Shown here piece by piece: positions 33,122 to 45,900 of a DNA stretch of 64,000 nt. Under the pieces are notes generated by a model, which did no database searches, was not told the DNA's origin, and was given only the letters and a program-made list of their open reading frames with translations. The DNA is from Paramecium tetraurelia (taxonomy: Eukaryota; Ciliophora; Oligohymenophorea; Peniculida; Parameciidae): NCBI RefSeq assembly GCF_000165425.1, contig NW_001799622.1, forward strand, positions 1 to 64,000. Reading direction: 5' to 3'. The translations under genes and the position numbers were made by a program. The first letter of the stretch is position 1. Each line of letters starts with the position of its first letter.

Positions 33122-36019
33122 TCAAGATGGTAATATTTTTTACTGTTATTCCTCCATCAATTGCATCATTTAAGTATAGGTAGTTGTTTTGGTATATGGT
33201 TTATCATTAAAAAACTACTTCAGTCTCTCGTTCTGAATGAAAGTCTAATCTTTAAATAAGATTATGAAATCTAATTTCTCGTCGTTAATGCTGCTAACAA
33301 ATGAACCTCCTCTTGCTACTACTCTAGCTTTAAAAGTTTCCAATTCTATATCAGATATTTAGTGACTTAAACAATAAGGGTAGAAATTCTTATGCTAAAA
33401 TATCCACAATTTTTGTAACTAGTATAACAACTCATCCTCTAAAGATAGTAAATCATCTTGATTAATAGGTTCATTAATTTTCATATTATCGCATATATCT
33501 TTGAGAGCAAATTCATCAATCAATTCGAAATAGGAATCACCAAATTTATCGTAGAATTTATTCACTTCATTCATGATAGCCAAAGGGGCAAATAAAATAA
33601 ATCTTGGTGCAATATTAACTAATTGCGACCTTCTAATGCATTCAATAACCCATTGAGGTCTAATTATGGTAGTTGGAAACTTCTCAATGATCGAATTCAC
33701 TCTAAAGTCGATAATTGAAGCCACTACATGAGTGACACTTTCTACGATATAATTTTATATGCAAGTTCCTCCTTAGGCTAGAATTATAGATTCAAAATAT
33801 CATTTATTATAATCTTCTTCTAAGTTAACAATATAAAATTCGCATCCTACAAACAGGTTGGATTCTTTAGTGATGTTTCTTGGATCTAACCCTTAATATT
33901 CAGTCATTATGGTAATCTATTTAGAATGGGCTCCACCTTTTCTTAAGGGTTATTTTCTTTCTTTAGCCTACCTCATAGGTCTGTCTTCATTTTCAACCTC
34001 ATCATCTGTTTATTTATCGTTTCCTTCTTTATCATTCTTCTTTTTGAGATTCTTTGTGTATTATGAGTCATTGATCATACTTGATAAATCTTGTGTGGTC
34101 ATCATTTCATACCAATCTTTGTCCATTCTAGTCTTGTAACATCTTGGAAATCTAAGAGTGTAATCGGTTGGGAAAGTATTCGACTTTGTGATTTCTGCAG
34201 CTTTAACTTCAAATATAATTGAATGAGCTGGATTATTAATATATACATCTGGTCTATCATTAACTCCAGGATTCCAATTCTAAGGTATATAATTAGGTTT
34301 CTGCTTCTTGATCCAATGATTTCTTAATTTATTTCTGATTGTTGATAATTCATTATCAGTGAAACCAGTTCCAACTTTTACAAATGGTAATATTACACTA
34401 TTAGTTGGTTAATTTTTATCTATTTTTTAAGCTAATCCCATTAAAAAATGTGTAATTCTATCAAATTCATCAAAAGTCTCTACTCTATGTGATTATGTTC
34501 CGAAATAACCGCCAATAACCAATAAATCACAATTATCCGTCATATTTTCAACGTAATCTCCCTTCATCTTAACCCATTTAGTGGATCTTTCATTAGGTAA
34601 ATACTAAGAGTCCATCTATTTAATTATGATGCCTTCTTAATTTCTTTCAATAGCCATATCAAACTGTTAAATAAGTTCTTCGAATGATTTAATAGTTGCA
34701 GCTTAAACTACTTCTAATTAGTTTGGAATAGGTACTATAATCCTCTATAATAGACTTCTACGAGTAGATAATGGAGCACTCATAGTGTTGACTTCTTATC
34801 CTTAGTATGTTTTGAGATAAAGAATATCAAAAATCTTATAGCAAAGACCAAAGGCATCATCATTTACATCTTTACTTAGAGCAACAGTTTTATTCAAACC
34901 AAATCTAACATTATCTCCGGTTTCTTTATTCACAACTATGATTTCTCCATCTAAAATTGCACATTATGCTTAAACACTCTATCTAACAATATCTCCTAAT
35001 TTATCCTTGTATAAATAGGTGTAATCGTTGGAATTTCTTGTAAAAAATCTGATGACTTCAGGAGTGAAATGACATTATATTCTTTCTCCATCAAATTTAG
35101 TTTCAACCAATAATTCTTTTCCTTCAATTAATTTTCTTATTTCTTCTGGGGATTTCTTAGCAGCTAACATTGGTTTGATTGCATGGAATATTCTTAATAC
35201 ATTCTTAAGAGTATGATTTATATCAACAAATTCTTTGCATACTTCCTTAAGTGATGATGTTGCATTATAATATTCAGGAGCATCTTTATGAAACAATTAT
35301 AATAGCTTCTCATATTTCAAACCAATTTTTAAGTCTTTCAATATAATTCTTATTATCCAGAGAATCTCATCAGCCGTACACACTTTTATTAAATCAACTA
35401 TCACTAATTCTTATTCTTTTGTATCTTAAGCCTTAACTAAATTGTCTAATAATTGGTCCACTTCTGAAATTGTTATAATGCTGTCCTTTCTGCAATAATC
35501 CTTAATTACATTATGCACAACCATGGGAAAATCACCGACTGGAGCCCCATAGGGTTACATACTTGCTTATTTATAATTGGCCATCCTGTGATAATCATCG
35601 TCTGACAATCCTAAAGCTAATCTAAATAGTTTAGCCAGGTTTTTTTCTTATAATTTATATACTCCTCTATCCCTGTCTTAGAATGGAATGATTAATCTCA
35701 TTATTATGTATGTGTGATCAGGTATTCTAGGAGGTTTGAAAAAGAATTAAGTCAAAACATCTAAAAGCTCACTCTTCTTTTTTCCTCTCACTTTACTCAT
35801 TCTATCGAAGAAGCATCTCAACACATCAAATTTCACTCTAATTGGACCTACTGTTGAACTTACATTCACTTTTTATTAATCCTATTATTCTTTGTTTAAT
35901 TTGTTGGTTTCTTCTACTTTCTCCTTTATTTCCCTTGCGAATTCATGAACTTCCTTCTATTCTCTTATTTCTTCATCCTCATCCTAAATCTCTTCATCTA
36001 AATAATTGTCCTACAACAT
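33122..36019 (-). CDS. LIG4: DNA ligase IV, 965 aa
   Basis: The ATP-dependent ligase of non-homologous end joining, partner of XRCC4. In Paramecium, Ligase IV is known to be required to rejoin DNA after programmed excision of internal eliminated sequences. The frame is intronless, 966 codons, ATG 36019 (MLQDNYLDEE) to TGA 33122-33124. After an acidic start come the DNA-binding domain (GLSDDDYHRMANYKQASMQP), the adenylation motif LLVETKFDGERI with Lys about 308, EGIIIKQMDSQYLPNERSTK, KWVKMKGDYV, and the OB fold. Two BRCT-like repeats close the protein: NITKESNLFVGCEFYIVN ... SVTHVVASIID, and ARVVARGGSFVSSINDEKLD. The linker between ligase core and BRCTs is Lys/Asp-rich. The length is close to the roughly 910 of human LIG4. 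Confidence 0.95.
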
Positions 36020-36146
36020 AATCAGAAATTGATAAGAATAATAATATTTTTATATTGAAATTGGGTAATTAGAGTGTTTAATAATGTAGTCAAAAGTAGA
36101 TTCTTATAAAATTTAATAAATTTTATTTTCATTTTATTTTTCTATC

Positions 36147-37605
36147 ATGAATTTTTGTGAATTCATATAAATCACTGTAGAGGGTGAAGATAAATTAGAG
36201 GAAATTCGAATTGCATTAGCAAGATTAGAAATGTTTGAACTTAACACAGGTATCTATTCTCATCGTTATAGTGAGTGTACAATAGACTAGATTAGCCAAG
36301 ATAGAATGCAATGAAAGAAGAATAAATTCTAGAATTTCTGGATGATAACAATCTTCAAGTTACCTAGGAAGAATCAAATTACATATTTAGAGTGTTGGAT
36401 GTTGATAGGGACAACTTGATAACATTGGCAGAGTATCTTTATATACAATATTTCAAAGTTTCCAATCAGTAATCTTACCTAAAACTAATGACTAAGTAAA
36501 AGACTAAGCTCTTAATCACAAATCCTATGAAATGCCTCAAAGCATGCTACTACCAAAAGAAGTTGAAGCTACATTAACAGCATTCTTCGAACAATTAAAA
36601 ACAAATTATAAGTAAAAAGTGTGCTCAATTTAGTCAATACGCTAATATTTAAGAACCAATCAACCTTAACGAATTAGCAATATTTGAGAGTGAAAATCTG
36701 ATAACATTGGATTCCCTTAAAAATTGGTTATAAAGTATAGGATAGGAGATTGAGGATCAAATTCTAGAAAAGTTCCTTATCATTATAGATGGTGATCCAA
36801 ACAACTTACAAAATCTAATTGAATAGATCTTTTATTAAATTGAATAGCAAGAAGATTAGCAAAACGAAGCTCCACAATAAAATTAAGAATAAGAATAACC
36901 TAAATAAAATTAAATTGAAGTTCAAGATATTAATTACTCTCAACCAGATTTATAGAAGAGTGATGCGCTTTAAGAATCATTTAATCCTAATTAAACATAA
37001 AAATAGCACCAAAATTAAGAATAAAGTGAATAAAAGAAAGATGAACAATAAGATCAAATTGCCCAATCAAAATTTTTGCAAGAAAGTTAACCGTATTATT
37101 CTGAAAGTCCTTTATTAAATTATTATCATTTGCAAATTAGGGATGAAGAAGATAAAATTAAAAAGCTATGTGATGAATTAAATATTACGAATACTTACAC
37201 CTAAAAACGAGAAGAATCCGCATTGATCAAATATTACGAAAAGGAAATAGCTAGAGAATAGGAAATCTATAATAGACTACTTTAAGAATCAAGACAAACT
37301 GGAGCCCCTTCAAAAATTTCAAAATCTACTTTCACCCCAGATCCGTTATATCTGGATGACTATCAAAGAGAAATCAATCGAATAGATAATGAAATAAGAA
37401 AAGAAACAACCAATATCAGTTTCCTCTCATCCAAGTTTGATAATAGCATTGGATTATCAACTAGTTATTTAAAGTAATAATAGAATTTACATTTAAGGTA
37501 TGAAAGTCCCCGTAAACATTAAGAATCTTATCTTTATGACAATTTTTCAGGATAAAAGGTATAACTTATATATATATTATTTAGAAACAATTTGGATATT
37601 AATGA
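36147..37605 (+). CDS. EF-hand protein with Gln-rich and coiled-coil tail, 452 aa
   Basis: Four introns (36265-36290, 36433-36458, 36612-36633, 37559-37584) give 453 codons from ATG 36147. The N-terminal part has EF-hand-like motifs: a canonical loop DVDRDNLITLADF near residue 75 and a weaker one NINELAIFESENLITLDSLK-like near 145, followed by IIDGDPNNLQNLIEQI. A long Gln-rich stretch encoded mostly by TAA follows, then charged coiled coil. A further intron may lie at the start (GTGAATTC...TAG, 24 nt, in phase). Calcium binding is inferred only for the first site. It diverges from LIG4, with 127 bp between start codons. Confidence 0.65.
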
Positions 37606-37656
37606 TTTATCATATAATTATTATCAATAATTTATAATATAATTCTCAAATTTAAA

Positions 37657-39239
37657 TCAATATAATGATTAATTATATTTTTGATAATCATATTTATTTT
37701 ATTATTGAGCCCTACCATTATTATTGTTAGAATTATTATTTTTTTTTTTATTTACATTGTTTTGTAAGTTGTTCATTTGTTGATTTTGATATTGCTATTA
37801 TTAATTATTATTAACTTAATATTAATAGGCATTCATTTATTGATTTTGAAAGCTATTGATATTAAATGCATTCATTTATTGCAATTGCTATAGATTATTT
37901 AATTGAATATTATTAATATTATTTATATTAGTTTTTAGTGTTAGTGGATCCATAGCACCTTTCGGATCTAATAGTTTTTTTTCAATCTAATCTAAATTAA
38001 TTAAATATTATTCTAAAGTAATCCACTTTCCAGGGACTTCCCAAGAGATATTCAACTTGGCTTTGAAGTATTTGTGCTAAAACCATTGATCCATATTTTC
38101 AGTTGTAAATCCTCCTTATATCTAAAATGATAATTATTTTTACTTTTCCAAAATCGTCAAAATAATACCACAAAGATTCTTTTGCAGATCTTTAATGTAA
38201 TTAGGCTTATAGTGAAAACGGAGTAGTTTTAATTTTGTCCCTTGAAATTTTGACAGTAGGTTTTAAAGGTACTTGTTATTTTCTTTGAATATGAATTCCC
38301 ATTTCTTCCAATTATTCAAAAAAGTCATCAGTTTCATTGTTATTGAAATTACTGAAATAGTTCTCTGACTTTTGTTGAGGTTGTTCAACTTTGATGATAT
38401 CTTTTTATTTATTATTGGTAGAAGCTAATACTTATTTTTCAACTTCTTCTACTGATAGCACCTATGAATTAAATGAGGGATTGGCACTCTTGGGTTGTTC
38501 CAATTCAGAGTAGCTAAATAATTCTTATAATTTTGCTTTGGTTTCATTGGCGACTTACAATTGCTTTTCCTCTTGCTCTCTCAATTATCTATACTTTTCT
38601 TTGGCTTATTAAAGTTCTGATATTTCTTCTTAAATGTCTTCATTTTGCTTTTTGGATTTTTGCTCTTGCTTTTTCTCATATGTTCCATGCTATTTTTAAT
38701 ATTCTATTCTCCTTTTTTCCATTTCATTTTCGATATCTAAGATCTAGAAATTGTCATTAGATTGCATCCATTGTGGTTCATCTTCATCACTTTGGATGAA
38801 TAATGCTTAAGACGAAATTAAAGGTTTCTAAGAAATTTTAGAAAACAAATGGGGAATGTTTTCTATGAATTCTTCAAATTCTTTAGGAGGTTAAAGATTT
38901 TCTTGAAATGCAGAAATTAATGTCTAAGAATCATAAATTTTATTTAATGGTTGATTAATTTGAGCTCTTGCTTGATAAAATTACTTGAATAGGTACCTAT
39001 AACAGATTAAGATGAGGGATTCTGCCAATTCTATTGTTTTTCTTATGAATTGTTTCTTCTATTGTATTTATTTTATTTTTTTTGATTCTAACCATTTTTA
39101 TCATCAAAGTTGTTTTGATTGTTATTCATCTAATGATAAGATCATTCATAAATACTCTTCGATAAGATTGACCTTGCCCTTTTTGGTTTTGTGAATCTTT
39201 GCATATATAAGAGAGTTGCTATTGCTATTATTTTGACAT
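37657..39239 (-). CDS. GYF-domain protein, 502 aa
   Basis: GYF domains bind proline-rich peptides in splicing and translational-repression factors (GIGYF, CD2BP2). Three introns (39130-39155, 38971-38996, 38122-38143) give 503 codons. The GYF core at about residues 335-385 reads LWYYFDDFGKIQGGFTTENM then DQWFQHKYF, matching WYY...G..QGPF...M..W. The N-terminus is Gln/Asn-rich (MSKQQQQQLSYI), the middle is acidic coiled coil (EEISELQQAKEKYRQLREQE), and the C-terminus is a long Asn/Gln-rich low-complexity tail. An RNA-granule or mRNA-repression role is inferred. An alternative start is the Met of MNNNQNN at the second exon. Confidence 0.82.
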
Positions 39240-39290
39240 TAGTAAATAATTAGAAATTAATATTGTAAAAAGAAGCTTATTATTAATAAA

Positions 39291-40348
39291 TCATTTGGGA
39301 TGGAACGGGAACATTTTGGATAGATGTTGACTGTGAATTTAATGCAATCTGATTTGTAGATTATTTTTCGGTCTGCATCCCAATTTGAGGAGTACCTTCA
39401 ATTTAAAGATCTTTTCATTTTGATTTGATTCTTCTATTTTATCCTAAGAAGTTGGTTGAGTTCGTTTAGTTAGATTTCTTCCTGAGGCAAAATTACTGAT
39501 AAATGGTTTTAATGCTCTGATGTGATTGTTGACCGATTAATTAACATAATTGTCATCCTCCAAGATTTCGGTCTTGATAATCCTTCTTGGATTATTGATT
39601 ATTTATTTTTAGTAGTTAATCAACGATTATATTTTATCACAATACGAGATGTCATAACTGATAGATCTATTTTAAAATCTATTATTGTTGTTCACAACCT
39701 CATTGTTAACATTCGATTGAGATCTAATTTTCAGATTTTCGTTATTGGCATTTTAAAATGATCTAATTTCTCTGTGTTTTAAGGACTGAGTAATGTTTGA
39801 ATACAATTGATTAATTTATTGTTCTCGATTGATGTAAAGCCTATTCTTACTTAATTGTTATTGATATTGAAAGAGATTATCTACAGATACTTTGATGTAA
39901 TTATCTTATAAAATCTAAGTAATCTAATCTAGCTTTAGTGAATACAATGATCCCTCATATGACTGACAAGTCACTGAGTATTTGTAACATCCTTTTGGTT
40001 CCTCATCTTGATGTTCTATTCCAAAAGTTTCACCTTTTTCCAATAAACAAATCTCAAATTGTTTCCATCTCTTTTGATTATAAAACACAGAATTCTAGTA
40101 CAAGATCCTTTTACTCATCTCTATGTATTAATTTATTGGTTTACTTTAAACTCTCCAGATTTCACAATATATACATTGGCCATCAACTCATTTTCAATGT
40201 AAACACTTTAATTTTTGATAAAGGATTAGATATAGACACAATCGATTAAGGCTTTAATAATGTAATTGTTTAGTCTGCTAAAGGCAGGATGATTACGAAA
40301 AGAATTGTATTTTTCTTAATACTCTTATTTTTGCTTATTAAATTGCAT
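39291..40348 (-). CDS. CNBD-containing protein without channel domain, 331 aa
   Basis: The N-terminal 60 residues look like the start of a cyclic-nucleotide-binding domain (HPAFSRLNNYIIKALIDCVY, then NQSVYIENELMANVYIVKSG). Later ICLLEKGETFGIEHQDEEPK fits the phosphate-binding strand region. To link them, two 31-nt introns must be removed; this gives 332 codons ending TGA 39291-39293. However, removing the first intron deletes the natural strand FKVNQQINTQ, so a one-base frameshift is an alternative. The C-terminal half is Asn/Gln-rich and basic. Near the 3' end another frame (SQSTSIQNVPVPSQM) has better codon use, so the last 35 residues are doubtful. No membrane helices. Confidence 0.55.
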
Positions 40349-40484
40349 TTATTAATTGTTAATTATTATATAATAATATATATTTTGTTTATTTCAGAGT
40401 GAAATTTGGTAAATTGTTACTTGGGTATTCATAAATCTTTTATATTTTGCGCAAAAAATAATAATTTCTCAATAATAAAGGATT

Positions 40485-41591
40485 ATGGAGACCGAAACAA
40501 GTCCAAAGATTTTGAGCTTTAGAATAAATAGCAACGTCAATACTTTGAATTCAGATCTAATACGTACAAACTAATCGCATCTTGATTAATCAATCTCTAA
40601 AATAAATGAGTATTTATATTATATTAATTCTAATAGATAAAATAAGAAGATACATTAATTGGGGGAAGGTGTATTCTCAGAGAACACTGATAGAAACAAT
40701 CAAGACTCAACCAACAATACAAGTTGTATAAGTAACTTGTCACCACTCAAACCTAAACAAGGTTAGAAGGAATTCGAAAACTAATTCACATTTGTCAGTC
40801 AAGAAGACTCATACAATCAATCAACTATCTAGAAGTAATCAAAGTAAGGCAAGAATTCTCGCTTATCTATTTCTAACAAAATAAACACCAGAAAACAGAG
40901 TTCATCTTCAATCAAAGAATAAATACAAGAGGAAAAATATTGTGGGATTTGTGGACAAGCTGATTAATTTTCTAACTTCATCAGACCTTGTCTATGTAGA
41001 TCCAAACAACACAACCATCAATAATGTGAATAGAAGGATTTCTGTGAAAAGTACATAGACAATTAATCCAATAAAATAACAAAACCATTATAATGTGAAA
41101 ATTGTCATTTCAACTTTGTTATAAAGTCTTACAAAGATATTAATTTCACTAAGGCATTTAAGGATCCACTTAAACATAGAAAGGTTCTGATGTATTTATC
41201 GATAAATTTGTCAATACTTATTCTGGTTACAACTTTGATCACTCTCTCCATCTTAAATAGAATGCAGTTTAGATATCATGTGGAATATATTGCAGGTGTG
41301 ATTATAGCCTGTCTGATACTAATTGGAATCAAGATTGTAGTTACTTGCAATTTGATTGAATACATTTCCAATGTAATAAAATAATCTAATTATTAGTTTA
41401 CATGGTACATTTTAGATAGAGAACAAGCAAAGGTCAATGATAATGGAGTTAGGATGAATCAATAAACATTAAATGTTGCTTTAGAACACCATTAACGAAA
41501 AAAATAACAACTTCTATAAATTATGGATCAAATGATATCAAAGAAAGTACATTCTGAACTTCCTATCTAAAACCCAGAACATATCAAATGA
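40485..41591 (+). CDS. RING-CH-like two-helix membrane protein, 368 aa
   Basis: Open from ATG 40485 (METETSPKILSFRI) to TGA 41589-41591, 369 codons. About 150 polar Ser/Asn-rich residues precede a Cys/His cluster: CGICGQAD ... CLCRSKQHNHQQCEQKDF ... CENC, which resembles the RING-CH finger of MARCH ligases though His/Cys spacing is not fully standard. Two strong hydrophobic helices follow (YLSINLSILILVTTLITLSI and YIAGVIIACLILIGIKIVV). MARCH proteins are membrane E3 ligases with this order. A 27-nt in-phase segment at about 40612 could be an unspliced-looking intron. The C-terminus is polar and helical. Confidence 0.7.
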
Positions 41592-41660
41592 TTTACTTTT
41601 GATTTTATATTCAAAATCTATTTAATATAGTTAATAAAGTAATCATTTAAAATACAATCG

Positions 41661-42711
41661 TCATCTGTTACTTTTATTTTATTTATCAAGTATCAGATCT
41701 TTGTAATTTTTCATTATTGCCAGTATATCTGCTTCTAAGTATGTGTATGATTCTTTAATTGAAAGTATCTAGTCATTGTGGATGTTTTGAAGTCTATTCA
41801 TCGCTGCAATAGTTGATTCTAACTAAATGAAAGGTATTTTTTAATCATCCGACAATCGATTGATTTCCTATTAATGATTGCTATGATAGTTAGGATTCAT
41901 ACTTTATCTAAGCTGTAAGTTATGATAATTTAGTTAAGAATTCCTTGTGATAATCGCTATAATTATTTAAACTTTCTGTGTACTTATCCATCGATTTAGT
42001 ATTTTGAAGCAATCTCATTTCAGCATCTTTTAAAGCAGCTTACACTTGTTATTCTAATTTTTTAAATGAGATTTCTTCTTTCTATAATTATTTTTAGAAT
42101 TAATCTTAAAATTACGAGAGTTTCTTTTCGAAAAGGTTCAACTTGGAGAAAGTAGATTCTTCGGTGATTTTGTTCTTTCTTGATTTTAGATTTGAAGTGT
42201 TATTATTAGATTAATCTAGTTACTCATCACAATTATTGGTGCAAGTTGATCTTGATCGACTCGCCTTTTGAAATTTGACTCCAGTGTCTCTTACAGATTG
42301 ATCATCTATCATTTCTGAAATTTGGCTGTCTTGCCGTTTGTATTCTTGCCATGTGTAGTCATCTTTAAGGAATGGATTGCGATTTTATTGATGTTTGAGT
42401 TGATCAATTTGGAATGTGAATTTAGTGAGGTGGTCTTTGTTATCAATTCTAGTTTCAAGTTCTAAAAGCTTTTCTTCAATGTTTTTGAGAATTGAACGAA
42501 ACAATTGATTGCTAACAAATTATTCATTACCGGTAATATTGGCATCATAATATAAGGAGATACCTAATTAATTATATTATGAATGATGGGTATCTTCTCG
42601 ATCATATCTACTGGAATTTGTCGATGATTTAATTCTGTATCGATCATCCTCATTCTTTAAAACTAAGTCTAACAATGTTAATTATTTATTTTAGAATTTG
42701 TGTGATTGCAT
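41661..42711 (-). CDS. Coiled-coil protein, 339 aa, unknown
   Basis: ATG 42711 (MQSHKFQNKQLTLLDLVLK) to TGA 41661-41663, with one 31-nt intron (41823-41853, GTCG donor) giving 340 codons. Almost all of it is predicted helix: IEEKLLELETRIDNKDHLTK, then a Ser/Arg-rich patch (FQKASRSRSTC), then FSKLNLFEKKLSQFQDQFQK and the C-terminal ILESTIAAMNRLQNIHNDQI. No known domain. It is convergent with the RING-CH-like gene, 69 bp apart. A cytoskeletal or basal-body role is possible but not shown. Confidence 0.65.
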
Positions 42712-42903
42712 GATAAATAAATTAATATTATAACAATTCAGATATATTAATAAAAATTCATGATAGTTTTGTTTGTGATAACAAAATTGGGTTTTCTTTT
42801 CTGACAAATAATATGATCAATTTAACTATTTAATTAACTAATTTGAATCTAATTTTGATTCATAGCATCATTAGGTAAAACCACTTCAATGGAGCCATCT
42901 AAA

Positions 42904-45900
42904 TCAATAAAATTAAATACTTTGAGTGACAACATAAACTTTGAGATTGTTATCTAATGATAAATACAACGGGAAATCGTTTAGATTGACTAGTAAGATG
43001 ATCTGCTTCTTATTGTAATTTCTTCCGTAAAGATATTGTAGAGTGTTGAGAATAGCAAAATAAACATTATCAAATCCTTGTGCAGGTATAATTTAAGTCT
43101 AAGCATCAACTGAAGAGTAAAGTGCCTAAGTGTCTTTTTGTGACTATTCAGTGTCTAAATTGCCATGTGGATTCGTTAAGAAATTCACCTAATCAAAGAG
43201 AGTAAACGCAAATGGATATTATCTGGTTGAATTGTAATCTATCTACAATGTTGAAACTACACCAGTATCCTGTTCTATTGCAAAAATTACTCTCTTTTCA
43301 CATTGTTCTACCAATTTACAGACATTTTGTAATTCTAATGCTTTGATGTATCTGATGATATATTCTTGATTCTTGTACAAATGCTCCAAAAAAAAGAGTT
43401 GACCACTCTCATCCAAAACGAATTTTCCTGGAATTGAGTCAAAGATTCCAAAAACGCAGGAAATTATTTTATCAGGTCCTCCTTTTCCTATATGATAGTA
43501 CTAATCATATATATCCAATCTGTCAACATGGATAGTCTTTATTTGACCGAATTCCTATATAAATACTATCTATTTGATTTAAGCATCATAGAAAAACTCA
43601 ACTATTTCCTTTTCCCATTGATACTCAACGAGCAATTCAGCCGTGTCCATTCTCCATAATTTAACTATACCTTGATTAAAGGTTGTGACTAAAATGTTAT
43701 CTTCAACCAATTTGCATAGCTTAATCTCAATTTCACTTTAATCACAATTTGAAGCATTCAGAAGAAAGTATTATTTTGTTGTAAAAGATATCAGATAAAT
43801 ATTGCCATTAGCCAATCCGAAGATTCCTTGAGTGTGAAAGGGGTCCAACACATACGATGAAACCATGGCCGGTAATTGGATTCTCTAAAAGGCAAACCCA
43901 GAATCTAAGAATTATTACAAACTTTAAACAGATTTAATATCCATTATAAAAAAAGAATGCTCTGTACTACCTAATATAATCTTACCTGCTGCTTAATTCA
44001 CTTTAAGATAAGTGATTTCAGCATTGGTAATTTGTTTTCTATAGATAGATTTAAATTCTCCATATTTCATAATTACAATTTCCCCTGACTTTAATCCCAA
44101 GATAAGCAATTAAGTAATTTAATTTTTATTTGATTGTTACTATTACTATTATTATTTCATTGATTCTTGAGTTGGTTCTTATTATAATTAAGGAAATGAC
44201 ATTTAATTCTTAGAACCTTCTTCCAAAAGAATCTCTTCAGTTTTTACAGTCTATGATTATTAACTATTATCAAAAGATACTCTCTCAGATAGATTTAATG
44301 ATTACGATGTTTATTTGTTTCTATGACCCTCGTAAACTATATAATCAAAAGCAGTTATCTCTTCAAGTTCATTAGTATTGACATTCTTAGGAATGAAAAC
44401 ATCGAAGTATTCCAATTTATGATCCTTTGTGAAAGCCCATAAGTATATTTGATCTCTACCAACTGTTGCAAATTCGATTATTCTTTCTTTAGAAAATGAA
44501 TACTTTGATAGTTTGATATCATTAATTCTATCCAAAGTATATGAAGAAGTGATTAATTTTTTGGTTGAGAAATCCCAAATTACAACAGTGCACTCTTTTC
44601 CATTACCTACAGAAATGAGGTACTTTTCATCTTCAGTCAGCAGAATTTGATGAACTCCTTGAGTGTGGAAATTCATTTAAGCAATTTATTTGAATCCCAA
44701 TTGACTAGCGTTATTTTAGATTTCATATACATATATTGGAGCAGCATCCTATACTTTTTGTGCAAGACCAACAATTAAGTGTTTCTCAGTTTTATCAAGA
44801 TAGATGACACTCACTGTAGCATTAAAACTCAAAATTTATTGTTATCTATCTTATTATAATTTTTCAAAGATTATGTAATTTTGGGATGTATAAGCATACC
44901 AACCATAGGATTAACACCATATGATATTATCATGTGTTTTTGTATTATAGCCAACCATGTACTTGCAAGATAAAGTAGGTTGTTATGATTGCCCTTTATT
45001 TTGTGGTAAAATGTATTGTCTGAAAGGCAATTAGGTGGATTAATGTTATCTATTTTATTGTTTTTTAATTTGACTTCTTGATCTTCTTTTATTTAAAATT
45101 TATCTTTCAAATTCAAAAGTGATAGGCTTAAATTCTTATTACAATCTGGATGGTTTGAAGTGATCAGGCTTAAATGGTGTGTTGACATTTTTGTTGGCCA
45201 ATCCTTATTCTACCTCTTATTCCTCCTTCTATGGTATTTGTCTAACTAAACTAAACATTTCCACTAATTAACTTTATTAAAATGTATGCAAATGAGCATC
45301 TTTATTTGGTTAAACATTCTCATTGTTTTCTTAGAGATCATAATAATCATCTAACTTTTCATTTTATTCATCTTGTTACTCTTATTAATCAAATTAATCC
45401 GGTTGCATATCAATTTTAGTACATTATTATACTAATTACTCCTATTCCATTCTAATCAATCTTTCATTCTTACCTGTATATCCAAGGAACTTCCAAACAA
45501 ATATTCCTTCTTTTCCTCCTGCTGTTATGATGGTACTGCCATTATCAGCACAATCGATAGAATTTATTTATGAGGAATGACCAATGAAGACCTAACAAGA
45601 TCCTGGTCCCTTAATTTAAAATTCATAATCCCAAACCTTCAAATACTATTCAGCACCTACAGAGAATAGATATTTCATATTTGGAGAGACAACAAAGTCA
45701 TTTAATGATTACTTATGCATGAATGTCTATTCTCTCAAATAGTACGCTGTGATAGTGTCATTAACTCTTTCAATTCCATATATAATAATTCTACCATCTG
45801 TAGTTCCACACAGTAATTCTACATTATTCTCTGCCCACTTCAATATTTTCAAATTGAACCTTGTCTAAATCTTCAAAATTTGTTATAATGATAAAGTATC

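Noticed and set aside
39522-40249. Plus-strand frames of 79 and 103 codons
   Set aside because: They lie opposite the minus-strand CNBD gene, whose translation shows a real domain. The plus frames are Ile/Leu/Phe noise.
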